DNA of 64,000 nucleotides from Tahibacter soli (lineage in GTDB: Bacteria; Pseudomonadota; Gammaproteobacteria; Xanthomonadales; Rhodanobacteraceae), in assembly GCF_025717065.2 (NCBI RefSeq), contig NZ_JAOVZO020000003.1, positions 930,001 to 994,000 on the forward strand, in the 5' to 3' direction. The position numbers and the translations under genes were made by a program. Under the pieces are notes generated by a model. That model was not told the DNA's origin. It saw only the letters and a program-made list of their open reading frames with translations, and searched no databases. Below are positions 36,640 through 47,495 of the stretch, piece after piece (positions within the stretch are counted from its first letter, which is position 1; each line of letters starts with the position of its first letter).

Positions 36640-38877
36640 TTATGCCGTCGTTTCCAATCGTTCCACGCGCTGCAGCCCGCGCGGCAGCAGGCCGCCGCGG
36701 CCGGCGCGGTTGCCGCCGTATTCGACGAGGTCGGCCCAGCGCAGCGTGAGCTTGCGCGCGCCCGCGTACAGCGTGATTTCGCCCGAACCTTCCGTGACGA
36801 CCGTGATGCCCGCGACGCGCTCGCCGCCGCCGAGCTTCGCCTTCGGGATTTCGATCAGCTTGTTGCCCTTGCCGCCGTTTTCGAGTTCCGGCAGTTCGGC
36901 CACCGAGAACATCAGCAGATGACCGGCGTTCGTCGCGACGACGATGCGGTCGCGCGCCGGATCGTTGACGTAGCCCGGCGCGAGCACGTGCGCCTTGTCG
37001 TCGAGGTTGAGAATCTGCTTGCCGGCCTTCTTGTTGCCGACGAGGCTGCCGAACTTCGTGACGAAGCCGTAGCCGAAGTCCGATGCCAGCACGATGCGCG
37101 TGTCGGCGTCGGCCATCGCGACCGCCTCGAACACGGCGCCCGCCGGCGGCGCGAAGCGGCCGGTCAGCGGTTCGCCGTTGCCGCGCGCGCTCGGCAGCGT
37201 GTGCGCCGGCGTCGAATACGCGCGGCCGGTCGAGTCGACGAACGCGACCTGTTGCGTGGTTTTTCCGAAGGCCGCGGCCTGGCAGCCGTCGCCTTCGCGG
37301 TAGTTGAGACCGTTCGGATCGATGTGGCCTTTCGCCGCGCGCACCCAGCCTTTCTGCGACAGCACGACCGTCGTCGGTTCGCTCGCCACGAGCGCCGATT
37401 CGTCGAGCGCCTGCGCGGCCTGTCGTTCGACGATCGGCGAGCGGCGCTCGTCGCCGTATTTCTTCGCGTCGTCCTTGAGCTCGTCCTTGATCAGCGTCTT
37501 CAGGCGCTGCTTGGAGTTCAACGTGACGCTGATGCGCGCGCGCTCTTCCTCGAGCTTGTCGCGCTCCTCGTTGATCTTCATTTCTTCCAGGCGCGCCAAT
37601 TGCCGCAGGCGCGTCTCGAGGATGTAGTCGGCTTGTTCCTCGCTCAGCCGGAAGCGCTTCATCAGCACCGGCCTGGGCTCGTCCTCGGTGCGGACGATGC
37701 GGATCACCTCGTCGAGGTTGAGGTACGCGATGTGCAGGCCTTCGAGCAGGTGCAGGCGGCGCTCGACCTTGTCCAGGCGATGCTGCAGGCGGCGCGTCAC
37801 GGTGTCGTGGCGGAAGCGCAGCCACTCGTTGAGGATCTGCTTGAGGTTCTTGACCTGCGGCCGGCCGTCGAGGCCGATGATGTTCATGTTGATACGGAAG
37901 CTCTTTTCGAGATCCGTCGTCGCGAACAGGTGCTGCATCGTCTCGTCGACGTCGATGCGGTTGGAGCGCGGGATCAGCACCAGGCGGATCGGATTTTCGT
38001 GATCCGATTCGTCGCGGATGTCCTCGATCATCGGCAGCTTTTTCAGGCGCATCTGTTCTGCGACCTGCGCCGAGATCTTCGCCGGGGACACCTGGTACGG
38101 CAGCGCCGTGATGACGATGTTGTTGTCTTCCTTCACGTACACGGCGCGCGCGCGCACGCTGCCGACGCCGGTTTCGTACATCGTCTGCAGGTCGGCGCGC
38201 GAGGAGATGATTTCGGCGCGGGTCGGAAAATCCGGGCCGCGCACGTGTTCGCACAGGTCGCGCACGGTCGCGTCGGGATCGTCGAGCAGGCGGATGCACG
38301 CGCTCGCGATTTCGCGCAGGTTGTGCGGCGGGATGTCGGTGGCCATGCCGACCGCGATGCCGGTCGAACCGTTGAGCAGCACGTGCGGCACGCGCGCGGG
38401 CAGCCATGACGGCTCCTGCAGCGTGCCGTCGAAGTTCGGCGTGAAGTCGACGGTGCCCTGGCCGAGTTCGGCGAGCAGCAGCTCGGCCATCGGCGTGAGC
38501 TTCGATTCGGTGTAGCGCATCGCCGCGAACGATTTCGGATCGTCGGGCGAGCCGAAGTTGCCCTGGCCCTCGATCAGCGGATAGCGGTACGAGAACGGCT
38601 GCGCCATCAGCACCATCGCTTCATACGCGGCGCTGTCGCCGTGCGGATGGAATTTGCCGATGACGTCGCCGATCGTGCGCGCGGACTTCTTCGGCTTGGA
38701 GCCGGCGTCGAGGCCGAGCTCGCTCATCGCATAGACGATGCGACGCTGTACCGGCTTCAATCCGTCTCCGACGAAGGGCAGGGCGCGATCGAGCACGACG
38801 TACATCGAGTAGTCGAGGTACGCGCGCTCGGCGTATTCCTTGAGCGGGATCTGTTCGTAGTTGGCTTGCAGGCTCAT
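36640..38877 (-). CDS. parC: DNA topoisomerase IV subunit A
   Basis: Decatenates daughter chromosomes together with ParE. 745 residues from ATG 38877 ([17 protein letters not shown]); the open frame runs further upstream without similarity. Catalytic Tyr in AAMRYTES. The quinolone-determining region reads [12 protein letters not shown], keeping Ser and Glu at the positions equal to E. coli Ser80 and Glu84, so no classic resistance change is seen. The ParC-type length and the absence of a GyrA box in the C-terminal propeller separate it from gyrA. A strong terminator follows. Confidence 0.96.
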   Translation of the reverse strand: MSLQANYEQIPLKEYAERAYLDYSMYVVLDRALPFVGDGLKPVQRRIVYAMSELGLDAGSKPKKSARTIGDVIGKFHPHGDSAAYEAMVLMAQPFSYRYPLIEGQGNFGSPDDPKSFAAMRYTESKLTPMAELLLAELGQGTVDFTPNFDGTLQEPSWLPARVPHVLLNGSTGIAVGMATDIPPHNLREIASACIRLLDDPDATVRDLCEHVRGPDFPTRAEIISSRADLQTMYETGVGSVRARAVYVKEDNNIVITALPYQVSPAKISAQVAEQMRLKKLPMIEDIRDESDHENPIRLVLIPRSNRIDVDETMQHLFATTDLEKSFRINMNIIGLDGRPQVKNLKQILNEWLRFRHDTVTRRLQHRLDKVERRLHLLEGLHIAYLNLDEVIRIVRTEDEPRPVLMKRFRLSEEQADYILETRLRQLARLEEMKINEERDKLEEERARISVTLNSKQRLKTLIKDELKDDAKKYGDERRSPIVERQAAQALDESALVASEPTTVVLSQKGWVRAAKGHIDPNGLNYREGDGCQAAAFGKTTQQVAFVDSTGRAYSTPAHTLPSARGNGEPLTGRFAPPAGAVFEAVAMADADTRIVLASDFGYGFVTKFGSLVGNKKAGKQILNLDDKAHVLAPGYVNDPARDRIVVATNAGHLLMFSVAELPELENGGKGNKLIEIPKAKLGGGERVAGITVVTEGSGEITLYAGARKLTLRWADLVEYGGNRAGRGGLLPRGLQRVERLETTA

Positions 38878-39009
38878 CGTGGCTACCGGCAGGGCGCGGA
38901 CGCGTCCGCGCAAAGGGGTTATTGTGCCGTATCCGCCGGTCCGGGACGAATCGCGCCGCCTGCCGCATACTTCGAGGGTCTGGGGAGAGCGGCAGTCGAG
39001 GAATCTTCC

Positions 39010-39258
39010 ATGTTCGAACCGAAAACCATCGATGTGATCACGACGCACGTCGACGAGGACGAGGGCCGGGTCAGCGTCGCGGGCCGCGCGCTCGTCTGCG
39101 CGCATTGCGGCGGCGACCGCTTCGACAGCCGCAGCGCGAAGCTCAACACCACTTTCGCGGAATTGTTCGATCTCGCCTGGGCCAATCGCAGCGCCACGTG
39201 CTTCGTGTGCCGCGGCTGCACGCGCATCGAGTGGTTCCTGGGTCCGCGAACCGAGTAG
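39010..39258 (+). CDS. Small zinc-ribbon-like protein of unknown function
   Basis: 82 residues from ATG 39010 (AGGAA ribosome site, 7 nt). Two Cys clusters, CAHCGGDRF and CFVCRGC, about 30 residues apart, suggest a zinc ribbon. The rest is mixed charged. It is divergent from parC and 38 bp ahead of the winged-helix regulator. Function not recognised. Confidence 0.75.
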   Translation: MFEPKTIDVITTHVDEDEGRVSVAGRALVCAHCGGDRFDSRSAKLNTTFAELFDLAWANRSATCFVCRGCTRIEWFLGPRTE

Positions 39259-39296
39259 CGCGGACCGAACGACCTGAGGCGCAAGCGCACGACCGA

Positions 39297-41757
39297 ATGC
39301 TTTCGAAGTCGACGATCCACAGCTTCGGTCGATTCCGGCTGAACCCCGCGTCGCGCGAACTGACGCGCGACGGCGAGCCCGTGTCGTGTCCGCGGCGCGT
39401 GTTCGATCTGCTCGTGTATCTCGTCGAGCAGCGCGAGCGCGCCGTCGGCCGCGACGAGCTCGCGTCGGCCGTGTACGGCCGCGTCGACGTGACCGACGTG
39501 CAGCTCGGCCAGCTCGTGCTGCGCGCGCGCCGCGCGGTCGACGACGACGGCACCGCGCAGCATTCGATAGCGACGGTGCCGGGCTTCGGCTATCGCTGGG
39601 TCGCAGCGACGCAGGCGATCGCCCTGGTCCTCGCCGACCCCATTCCCGATGACGTCAGGAAAGGTCTCGCCGATCCTTCGCTCGCGCCGATGGCGGGGCC
39701 GGACGGCTTCGTCGTCGAACTGCCGCCGCAGTCGCCGCCGCCGTCCGCGGGGCCTGGCCCGCGCGTCGCACTGGTCGTCGCGATCGCCGCCATGCTCGTC
39801 GTCGCGGGGCTGTGGCGATTCTTCGCGTCGCGCGTGCGCGAGGCGCCGGCTGCGCCCGCGGTACGCACCGCGACGCTGCATCCCGCGCGCGCGCAAGCCG
39901 CGCTGGTGCTGCCGCTGACCGGATCGGACCGCTCCGAACAGGCGTGGGTGCGGCTCGGCGGCATGGATCTCGTCGCCGAGCGCCTGCGCGCCGGCGGCAT
40001 CGCGGTGCCCACGAGCGAAAGCGTGCTCGCGGTGCTGCGCCAGGCCGGCGACGACACCGACGCGCAGCGCGACGCGCTGCGCGAGGCGTTCGGCGACGTC
40101 GCGGTGATCATGGGCGACGCCGCGGCCGATCGCGACGGGCAATGGACGTTCAGCCTGCGCACGCGTGCGGACGGCGGCGTGCCGCGCGTCACGACGGCGA
40201 GTCGGGCCGATCCGATCGCCGCGGCGCGCGCGGCGTCGGATGCGATGATCGCGATGCTCGGCGGCGAGCCGCCGTCCGATCCGACCGGCACGCTCGACAT
40301 CGAGGAAGACTGGCGCCGCGCGCGCCGCGCTGCTCGCGAACGAAACCGAAACGGCGCGGCGCATCCTGACGACGTCGAGCCGCCTCGCGCGCGAGCCCGA
40401 CGAACTCGCGGTGCGGCTCGCGCAGGTCGACTATCGCGAAGGCAAGCTCGCCGACGCCGATGCGGCGATGACCGCTTTGCTCGCGCGGCTGACGCCCGGC
40501 ACGAACGATCTGTTGCGCGGGCGCGCGCTGATCGTGCGCGGATCGACGCGTTCGCGCCTCGGCGATTTCGGCGCGGCGTACGTCGACTTCGACGCCGCGC
40601 TCGCCGCGCTGCCGCGCGACGCGCCGCCGGTCGAGCGCGCGCGGGCGCTGTCGGGGCGCGGTTCGTCGGGCGTGCCCTCGCACCGGTTCGATGCGGCGCT
40701 CGCCGACATGGGCGAGGCGCGCAGCCTGTTCGCCGCGGCCGGCGACGCGTTCGGCACGGCGCGCGTCGATGCGAATCTCGGCATGCTCGAGCTGTATCGC
40801 TCGCGGCCCGGCGCCGCGCTGCCGTACCTCGACGCCGCGGCGACGGGGCTCGCCGCGGTCGGCGCGCAGCACGAATGGCAGGTCGTGCTGACCGCGCAGA
40901 TCGAGGCGCAGCTGTCGCTGCTGCAGCCCGAACAGGCCGCCGCGATCGCCGAGCGTGCCTGGCGCGAGCGCGAGCGCAGCAAGGATCCGGAGCAGCGCGT
41001 CGACCTCGCGCTCGACCGCGCGCACGTGCTGGTCGCGACCGGCCGCTATCGCGACGCCGCCGCGCTGCTGGCCGATCCGGCGAACGATGCAGTGCAGGGC
41101 GCCGTGTTGCGCGCGCGCGTCGCGGCGCTGCGCGCCGATCTGGCGCTGCGGCAACGCCGATGGAACGATGCCGCGGCGCTCGCGCATGCGGCGCTCGCGG
41201 ACTGGCCCGCGCAAGGCGGCGCGCGCGACCGCGAGGCCGTCGCGCTGATCGAACTGCGTGCGCGTCTCGCGCTGTCGCAGACGGCGGCGGCACGCGAACT
41301 CGCGCAGCGCCTGCCGGCCGCCGATGTTCCGCCGACCGACGCACTGCCGGCCGACGGCGTGTTCCGCGAACTGCGCCGCGCCGAGTGGCGCGTGGCGCAA
41401 GGCGACGTCGACGGTGCCGCCGCGGCGTTTCGCGACGCGCTCGCGGCGGCCGAACAGGGCGGTGTGCCGGCGTCGATCGCCGGCGTCGCCGCCTCGGCCG
41501 TGCCGTGGCTGATCGAGCACGGGCGGCTCGACGACGCGCGCGCGCTGGCCGGCCGTGTCGCGCCGTGGGCGCCGCGCGACTTCGACTGCGCGCTCGTGCA
41601 GGTGCGCGTGCTGCACGCCGGCGGCGCCGTCGAGGCGTGGCGCGCGGCGCTCGACGCGGCGCACGCGCTGGCCGGCGAACGCGAGATTCCCCCGGCGCTG
41701 ACGCAGGCGCCGGCGGCGCGCCGAGGCGAATCTCACGGCGCTGTTGGCCGTTTCTAA
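39297..41757 (+). pseudogene. Winged-helix / transmembrane / TPR regulator (CadC-like), split by a frameshift
   Basis: Part 1 starts at ATG 39297: an OmpR/CadC-type DNA-binding domain at about residues 5-105 ([50 protein letters not shown]), a proline-rich linker and one membrane helix (VALVVAIAAMLVVAGLW). The frame then fails at about 40313-40335, inside the run ccgcgcgcgcc. The other frame continues ALLANETETARRILTTSS and a series of TPR-like repeats to 41757 (DYREGKLADADAAMTALL, GRYRDAAALLADPA). Adding one CG dinucleotide to that run restores a single protein of about 820 residues. Whether this is decay, slippage or sequence error is undecided. Confidence 0.8.
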
Positions 41758-41832
41758 CGCGTTTGGAATGCCTGCGCCGGCGGGCGCCGGGACACTGGTC
41801 CGGCCGCACCAACGTCTCTGCCGGAGAACCCG

Positions 41833-42999
41833 ATGAAAGCGATTTACCGCGGCGCGATGCTCGCGCCGATCCTGAGCCTTGCCTCTTTCGCGGCGTGTGC
41901 CGCCGACGTCGTCAGCCTGGTCGAACTGCCCGCGCCCGACTTCGCCGGCACGGCCGGCGTGTCGAACATCGCCGCCGACGGCACCGTGGTCGGCACCGGC
42001 TGGCCCGACGGCGTGGTCGTGCGCTGGAAGCCGGGGCAGGCGGCCGAGAACCTCGGCGGCGACACGTTCACGCTCGAAAACATCATGCCGCTGATTTCGG
42101 CCGACGGTTCGACGATCGTCGCCGGTTCGTACTTCTCGCCGGCCGACCCGAACGATCCCGACGCGCTGCCGGTCAGCCAGCCCGGCATCTGGCGCGGCGG
42201 CACGACGTGGGAGGCGATCGGCGGTACCGTGCTCGAGCAGGCGACGCCGTTCGCGATCTCGGACAACGGGCAGTTTCTCGGCGGCAGCGGCGTGACGACC
42301 GCCAATCCGCCGCCGGGCACCAAGGTCTACAGCCAGGCGTGGACATGGTCGGCCGCGGGCGGCCAGCACGTGCTCGGCGCCGTGGCGGGCTACAGCGGCA
42401 CGCACGCGTGGGCGATTTCCGACGACGGCCGCCTCGCGGCCGGCTACGGCGACAACGTGCCGGACGACTTCACGCGCCGCGGCGTGCTGTGGGACGACGG
42501 TGTACCGGTCGTGCTGACCGACGGCGAAGGCCGCCCGGTCGGGCAGGCGATCTCGTGCAACAGCGACTGCTCGATCGTCGTCGGCGCCGGCTTCACGGCC
42601 GAGGGCGGTTCGAACCAGGCGTGGCGCTGGACCGCGAAAACCGGCGTGCAGTACCTCGGCGAAGTGCCGGGCGCGCCCGAAGGCGTCACGTACTACGCGT
42701 TCGACACCACCGAGGACGGTTCGAAGATCGTCGGTTCGTATCCGGTGTTCGATCCGGCGCAGGGCCCGATGAACCACGGTTTCGTCTGGACCGCCGACGG
42801 CGGCATGGTCGATCTCGTCGCGTATCTCGCCGAGCACGGCATCGACTACGGCGCGAATTTCAACGAACTCGTGATCGCGGCGATGACGCGCGACGGCCGG
42901 CGCCTGCTGATCAACGGCGGCGACGAGAACTACCAGCGGCAGCGCGCGATCGTGCGGATCGATCCGGATGCGATTTTCGCGAACGGGTTCGAGCAGTGA
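41833..42999 (+). CDS. Secreted HAF-repeat-like protein with IFANGFE tail
   Basis: 388 residues. Signal peptide MKAIYRGAMLAPILSLASFAACA. The rest is repeated beta-strands of the type A-x-x-I-S-x-x-G-x-x-V-x-G (AISDNGQFLGGSG, AISDDGRLAAGYG, DTTEDGSKIVGSY) alternating with AWRWT/FVWT strands, as in extracellular HAF-repeat proteins. It ends DAIFANGFEQ, one of five tails of this type in the window. No catalytic residues can be proposed. It stands alone between the frameshifted regulator and a REP-like pair. Confidence 0.85.
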   Translation: MKAIYRGAMLAPILSLASFAACAADVVSLVELPAPDFAGTAGVSNIAADGTVVGTGWPDGVVVRWKPGQAAENLGGDTFTLENIMPLISADGSTIVAGSYFSPADPNDPDALPVSQPGIWRGGTTWEAIGGTVLEQATPFAISDNGQFLGGSGVTTANPPPGTKVYSQAWTWSAAGGQHVLGAVAGYSGTHAWAISDDGRLAAGYGDNVPDDFTRRGVLWDDGVPVVLTDGEGRPVGQAISCNSDCSIVVGAGFTAEGGSNQAWRWTAKTGVQYLGEVPGAPEGVTYYAFDTTEDGSKIVGSYPVFDPAQGPMNHGFVWTADGGMVDLVAYLAEHGIDYGANFNELVIAAMTRDGRRLLINGGDENYQRQRAIVRIDPDAIFANGFEQ

Positions 43000-43041
43000 T
43001 CGCCTGACGCATCGCTCCCTAGCGCAGACGGGAGTGCGACT

Positions 43042-43176
43042 CCCTCTCCCCCGACAGCTGTCGGGGGAGAGGGATGGGGTGAGGAACGGCGTCCGGCCCT
43101 TCGTCGAGACCGAGGAAGAACTTGGCGCCGCCCCCTCACCCCGGCCCTCTCCCCCAAGCGCGCTTGGGGGAGAGGG
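43042..43176. repeat. REP/BIME-like inverted pair (copy 2)
   Basis: Two hairpins with CCCTCTCCCCC arms (43042-43073 and 43145-43176), head-to-head around about 70 bp that begins ATGGGGTGAGG and ends in its near complement. It is placed between two convergent genes, 5 bp from the crcB stop, where it may double as a transcription end. Confidence 0.9.
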
Positions 43177-43180
43177 AGTT

Positions 43181-43564
43181 CTATCGGACGATCGTTTTCA
43201 CCAGCCACATCCCGAACAGCGTCGCGGCGATCGAGCCGACCACGTGCGCGCCGATCAATGCTGCGCTCCAGCCGTAGTCCTCGCGGTAGATGAGGCTCGC
43301 CGCTTCGCCCGAAAATGTCGAGAACGTCGTCAAACCGCCGAGAAAACCGGTGGTCGCGAACAGGCGCATTTCCTGGGACCAGTTCGCGTAGCCGGCCATG
43401 AGCCCCATCGCGAGTCCCATCAGCAGGCCGCCGACGAGGTTCGCCGCGAGCGTGCCGAGCGGCAGCGGCGCGAAGAGCGGATTGAGCCAGGCGCCGAGCA
43501 GCCAGCGCAGCCACGCGCCGAGCGCCGCGCCGACGCCGATCAACGCGAACGACAACGCCGTCAT
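43181..43564 (-). CDS. crcB: Fluoride ion exporter CrcB/Fluc
   Basis: 127 residues from ATG 43564; in-frame sequence upstream to 43693 is not conserved. Four membrane helices, with the family marks GAALGAWLRW at the N-terminus, LGTLAANLVGG and the pore segment TTGFLGGLTTFSTFS. It forms a dimeric fluoride channel that keeps cytoplasmic fluoride low. No fluoride riboswitch was seen upstream. Confidence 0.93.
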   Translation of the reverse strand: MTALSFALIGVGAALGAWLRWLLGAWLNPLFAPLPLGTLAANLVGGLLMGLAMGLMAGYANWSQEMRLFATTGFLGGLTTFSTFSGEAASLIYREDYGWSAALIGAHVVGSIAATLFGMWLVKTIVR

Positions 43565-43746
43565 TGGCGCACCTTCAGCATCTGTGTTCTTCTGCGCATC
43601 GAGCGAAGCATCGCACAACGCGAGTCGCACGCGTTGCGACGCACGCGTGCGAATCTGCGCGGCCCGGTTGCGCGATACGGTGATAGTCGTCACTGGTTCG
43701 CATTCGCACGAGCGGGCACCATAGCCGATTGTCCAGGAGGATTCCC

Positions 43747-44448
43747 ATGTCGAAGCCGAATACGACGCCGCTGACCGATACGCAGATCGACGAGCTGTCG
43801 AAGTTTCTCGACGAGTACGCCGTCGAGAAGGACGGCATGAGCTTCGAGATGCTCGACGGATTCCTCACCGCGGTGATTTCCAGCCCGCAGCCGATCGACG
43901 TCGAGGAGTGGCTGCCGCGCGTGTGGCGCGGCGAGGACGAACCGGCCGAGCCGATCGCCGACGACGTGCAGGCGGCGATCGCGACCGACGCGATCCTCAA
44001 GCATCACGCGCACCTCGAATCGGTGCTGCAGCAGGGCGGCGCCGAGTTCACGCCGTGGATACTCGAGTTCGAGGACGAGGACGGCAGCGTCGTCTCGTTC
44101 GGCCAGGAATGGGCGCTGGGCTACCTGCGCGGCGTGGGCCTGCGCGAGGACGCGTGGGACGAACTGCTTTCCGACGCGGAATGGCAGGAGGATCTCGACG
44201 TCGTGGAACTTCTCGCGCGAGGCCCCGACGACGAGGAATCCGGCGGCGAACTGCGCGAGCAGGCCGCGCGCGACGAATACATCGAGACGATGCTCGGCTT
44301 CGCGCTCGACGCGTACGACTTCTGGGCCGAACAGCGCCTGACGCCGACGACGCAGCGCCGAGAGGCGCCGAAGGTCGGTCGCAACGATCCGTGCCCGTGC
44401 GGCAGCGGCCGCAAGTACAAGCAGTGCCACGGCGCGGGCCTGCAATAG
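43747..44448 (+). CDS. UPF0149 (YecA/YgfB-like) protein with C-terminal SEC-C motif
   Basis: 233 residues with a strong ribosome site (AGGAGG, 6 nt before ATG 43747). The N-terminal UPF0149 domain begins [35 protein letters not shown]; the C-terminus carries the SEC-C zinc motif [19 protein letters not shown]. Proteins of this kind are widespread; their biochemical role is not settled. It is 17 bp ahead of the MFS gene, so cotranscription is likely. Confidence 0.9.
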   Translation: MSKPNTTPLTDTQIDELSKFLDEYAVEKDGMSFEMLDGFLTAVISSPQPIDVEEWLPRVWRGEDEPAEPIADDVQAAIATDAILKHHAHLESVLQQGGAEFTPWILEFEDEDGSVVSFGQEWALGYLRGVGLREDAWDELLSDAEWQEDLDVVELLARGPDDEESGGELREQAARDEYIETMLGFALDAYDFWAEQRLTPTTQRREAPKVGRNDPCPCGSGRKYKQCHGAGLQ

Positions 44449-44465
44449 AGGTTCACGAGTTCACA

Positions 44466-45695
44466 ATGACACAAGACCAAAGGCGCGGCCTCGCGCCTCT
44501 GCTCGCCGGGCTGGCGATGTTCGGCCCGTTCGCGATCGACACGATGTTTCCGGCGTTCCCCGAAATCGCACGCGAGTTCGGCGCGAACGAATGGTTGATG
44601 CAGCAGACGCTGTCGGCGTACCTCATCGCGTACGCGCTGATGTCGCTGTTCCACGGACCCGTTTCCGATACCTACGGCCGCCGCGGCGTCATCGTCGGCA
44701 GCGTGGTCGTGTTTCTCGCGGCGTCGGTCGGCTGCGCGCTCGCGTGGTCGATCGAAAGCCTGCTGTTCTTCCGCGTGGTGCAGGGCATATCGGCCGGTGC
44801 GGGCCAGATCGTCGGCCGCGCGATCATCCGCGATCTGTACGAGGGCCCCGCGGCGCAGCGGCTGATGTCGAACATCTCGATGATGTTCACGATCGCGCCG
44901 GCGGTCGCGCCGATCGTCGGCGGCTGGATGCTCGGCCTCGGGCATTGGCGCTGGATCTTCTGGTTTCTGGTCGCGTGGTCGGTCGTGCTGCTCGTCGCCT
45001 GCCTGTGGCGCCTGCCCGAAACGCATCCGCGCGAGCGGCGCGTGCCGCTGTCGGTGCGCGAGCTGGTGAAGAGCTACGGCGGCATGGTGCGCGATACGCA
45101 CTTCTGGCCGCTCGCGATCGCGGGCACGGTGAATTTCAGCGCGATGTTTCTGTACATCTCGTGCGCGCCGGCGTTCGTCATGGAGCAGTTGAAGCTCAGC
45201 GAACAGCAGTTCGCGTGGCTGTTCGTGCCGGCGGTCAGCGGCATGTTCCTGGGCGCGCTCGCGTCGAGCCGGCTCGCCGGCAAGTACGACGCGCGCAAGA
45301 CGGTGGGCTTGGGCTACATCGTGATGCTGTGCGCGTCGGCGCTCAACGTCGTGCTGTCGGCGTGGGTGCTGCCGCACCCGATGGTGCCGTGGTCGGTGCT
45401 GCCGATCGGGCTGCATGCGATCGGCATTTCGATGTCGTTCCCGACGATCGCGCTCCTGGTCATCGACCGGTTTCCGACCCATCGCGGCGGCGCGTCGTCG
45501 ATGCAGTCGTTCGTCGCGCTCGTGTTCAATGCGGTCCTGGCGGGGGCGATCGTGATCTATCTCTCCGATAGCGCCACCAAGCTCGCGCTCGGGTCGGCGA
45601 CGCTGACGGTCATCGGGTTCGTGGCTTGGCGCGTTTATCGCCGGGTGGCCAAGCGCGATGCGCTTTTGGCCCGGGCAGGCGGCGCCGTCGTGTAG
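44466..45695 (+). CDS. Bcr/CflA-type MFS drug efflux transporter
   Basis: 409 residues from ATG 44466, with twelve predicted membrane helices. MFS signatures: GPVSDTYGRRGVIVG between helices 2 and 3 and the antiporter segment IAPAVAPIVGGW in helix 5, both typical of the Bcr/CflA subfamily (IDTMFPAFPEIAREF at the start). It exports drugs such as bicyclomycin in relatives; the substrate here is unknown. Confidence 0.9.
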   Translation: MTQDQRRGLAPLLAGLAMFGPFAIDTMFPAFPEIAREFGANEWLMQQTLSAYLIAYALMSLFHGPVSDTYGRRGVIVGSVVVFLAASVGCALAWSIESLLFFRVVQGISAGAGQIVGRAIIRDLYEGPAAQRLMSNISMMFTIAPAVAPIVGGWMLGLGHWRWIFWFLVAWSVVLLVACLWRLPETHPRERRVPLSVRELVKSYGGMVRDTHFWPLAIAGTVNFSAMFLYISCAPAFVMEQLKLSEQQFAWLFVPAVSGMFLGALASSRLAGKYDARKTVGLGYIVMLCASALNVVLSAWVLPHPMVPWSVLPIGLHAIGISMSFPTIALLVIDRFPTHRGGASSMQSFVALVFNAVLAGAIVIYLSDSATKLALGSATLTVIGFVAWRVYRRVAKRDALLARAGGAVV

Positions 45696-45722
45696 TTGTT
45701 CGCTTTTTTGCTTTTGCTCGTC

Positions 45723-45742
45723 ATCCCGGCGTAGGCCGGGAT
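45723..45742. repeat. Small GTCAT-type palindrome, copy 1
   Basis: atcccggc-gtag-gccgggat, preceded by GTC and followed by CCAGC. It is the common proteobacterial GTCAT-CCCGG...CCGGG-ATCCAG type of intergenic palindrome. Copy 2 at 56696-56715 has the same frame with compensating changes; a weaker one is near 57083-57104. Confidence 0.75.
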
Positions 45743-45798
45743 CCAGCATCTACCGCTGGTTTTTCGCCGCTACCCCAACAAGCGTTGCTCTTGTCGTT

Positions 45799-45845
45799 GA
45801 CAGTCGCTTCGCCGCTGTTGCGTCGCGGACAGTCGCTTCGCCGCT
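45799..45845. repeat. 18-bp direct repeat, period 29
   Basis: gacagtcgcttcgccgct occurs at 45799-45816 and again at 45828-45845, in the spacer between the small palindrome and the six-hairpin element. It is absent from the second copy of the locus. Confidence 0.8.
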
Positions 45846-45860
45846 TTTGCCTCGCGTTGA

Positions 45861-46134
45861 ACAAAGCGTTCCGCTCGCTGCCGCGAGCGGGCAGGGAGAG
45901 ATTGCTTGCCCAATCCCTCCCTGCACCCTCCAAGGGCACCCCGACGGCCGCGGTTTGCGGGCATCCCTGCCCGCAAACTCCGCGAGATCACTCCGGGGTT
46001 CGTTGATGGGCCATCCATGGCCCGTCAACGAACTGCGCACATCCTGTGCGCACCCGCTGCGCGGGCTTTTCCTCCGCAATCTCGCCGCGACCGACGGGGC
46101 CCCGGGTAGAGCGGGCGGCTTCCTGCCGCCAGAA

Positions 46135-46138
<4 letters not shown>
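45861..46138. repeat. Six-hairpin intergenic element, copy A
   Basis: 278 bp almost identical to 56764-57039. Successive inverted repeats: 45871-45890, 45891-45924, 45953-45978, 45998-46033, 46034-46052 and 46114-46130. On the minus strand the tips of the last four read CAGGGATG, CATGGATG, CAGGATG and CAGGAAG. It lies between the convergent MFS and FAD-oxidoreductase genes, so a minus-strand transcript could be read through from the oxidoreductase gene. It may be a structured RNA or only a DNA repeat. Confidence 0.85.
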
Positions 46139-46230
<92 letters not shown>

Positions 46231-46273
46231 GCAGCGGTCGTCGGCTTTTGGTCGCGTCGCTCCCGCATTGCCT

Positions 46274-47491
46274 TCAGCGCTCGAGCCGCCCGAATCCGAA
46301 CAGCCCGCCCAGCGGATGCCTGCGCCGCTCGATCGCCGCGCGCAACAGCCCGGCGCCGAGCATCGAGTACGTGATGCCGTTTCCGCCGTACGCCATCGCG
46401 AACAGCACGCGCTGGCCGTGCTCCGCGTGCGCGCCGAAGTACGGCAGTCCGTCGCGTGTTTCCGCGAATGTGCCGGCCCACGAGAACGCCGGTTCCAGCG
46501 GTATCTGCGGGAACATCGCCGCTGCCTTGCGGACGAGCTGCCGCGCCTTGCGCTCGACCAACGCATCGCGTCGCGCCGGGATGTCGATCGCATCGTCTTC
46601 GCCGCCGACAAGCACGCGGCCGTCCGCCGTCGAGCGCAGGTACAGATACGGCCGCGCCGTTTCCCACATGAGCGTGTCGCGAAGCGGCCCGAGCTTTTCG
46701 CGCGATATCGGATCGGTCGCGAACGCATAGCTGCTGCGGTTGCTCGCGACGCGCGCGGCGAGCCATCGCTGGCTCTCGTAGCCTGCGGCGACGACGACAT
46801 GCCGCGCATCGACGCGACCCCTCGGCGTGGTCAGCGCGACACCGCGCGGGCCGACCTGCATGGCCTCGACATGCGTGCGGTCGTAGACGCGATCGGCGAG
46901 CCCGCGCAGCAGCCGATGTGTCGCGCGATACGGATCGATCGTCGCCGCCGGGCGGCTGAGGATCGCACCGTGCGCGCGCAGCCCGTAGCGCTCGGCAACG
47001 GCCGCCGCGGTCATCCAGCGCACGTCGAAACCCAGTCGCCGGCGCGCTTCGTATTCTTCCCGCAGCACGCGCCCGTCGCGCGGCCGGCTCGCGTAGTACA
47101 GGCTTTGCGCGCGGCGGAACTGCGTACCGCCGATCTCGCGCGCCAGCGCCTCGATGCGCTCGATCGCGTCGGCGCAGGCGCGATAGGCGAGAGCGGCGTC
47201 GTCTTCGCCGTAGCGGCGCGCGAGATCGACGAGATGCGTGTCGATTTCGTACTGCAGCAGCGCCGTGCTCGCCGCCGTGCTGCCCCAGGCGACGTCGCGC
47301 CCGTCGAGCACGACGACCTCGTGTCCGTGCGCCGCGAGTTCGTGCGCGACCAGCGCGCCGGTGATGCCGGCGCCGATCACGGCGACGTCGCAGCGAATGT
47401 CTCGCTCGAGCGGCGGGTACGCGCGCATCAGGCCGTTCGTCACGGCCCAGAACGGGTACCCGCTCTTCAGATCCATCCGATCGACCGGCAC
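46274..47491 (-). CDS. FAD-dependent oxidoreductase (DAO / amine-oxidase-like)
   Basis: 405 residues. The N-terminal FAD-binding Rossmann motif VIGAGITGALVAHELA comes after about 37 residues, followed by VVVLDGRDVAWGSTAAST. The C-terminal part has YLRSTADGRVLVGGEDD and the flavin-contacting GLPYFG...AMAYGGNGITYS, as in D-amino-acid-oxidase-fold enzymes such as gamma-glutamylputrescine or glycine oxidases. The substrate cannot be set. ATG 47476 (MDLKSGYPFW) is an alternative start. It is 4 bp behind the small gene upstream, so probably an operon. Confidence 0.9.
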   Translation of the reverse strand: MPVDRMDLKSGYPFWAVTNGLMRAYPPLERDIRCDVAVIGAGITGALVAHELAAHGHEVVVLDGRDVAWGSTAASTALLQYEIDTHLVDLARRYGEDDAALAYRACADAIERIEALAREIGGTQFRRAQSLYYASRPRDGRVLREEYEARRRLGFDVRWMTAAAVAERYGLRAHGAILSRPAATIDPYRATHRLLRGLADRVYDRTHVEAMQVGPRGVALTTPRGRVDARHVVVAAGYESQRWLAARVASNRSSYAFATDPISREKLGPLRDTLMWETARPYLYLRSTADGRVLVGGEDDAIDIPARRDALVERKARQLVRKAAAMFPQIPLEPAFSWAGTFAETRDGLPYFGAHAEHGQRVLFAMAYGGNGITYSMLGAGLLRAAIERRRHPLGGLFGFGRLER

Positions 47492-47495
47492 TGCC

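Noticed and set aside
38600-38680. Quinolone-resistance change in parC
   Set aside because: Ser and Glu at the key positions ([12 protein letters not shown]) are wild type.
43565-43746. Fluoride riboswitch ahead of crcB
   Set aside because: The crcB upstream region lacks the characteristic pseudoknot and conserved loop sequences as far as can be seen.
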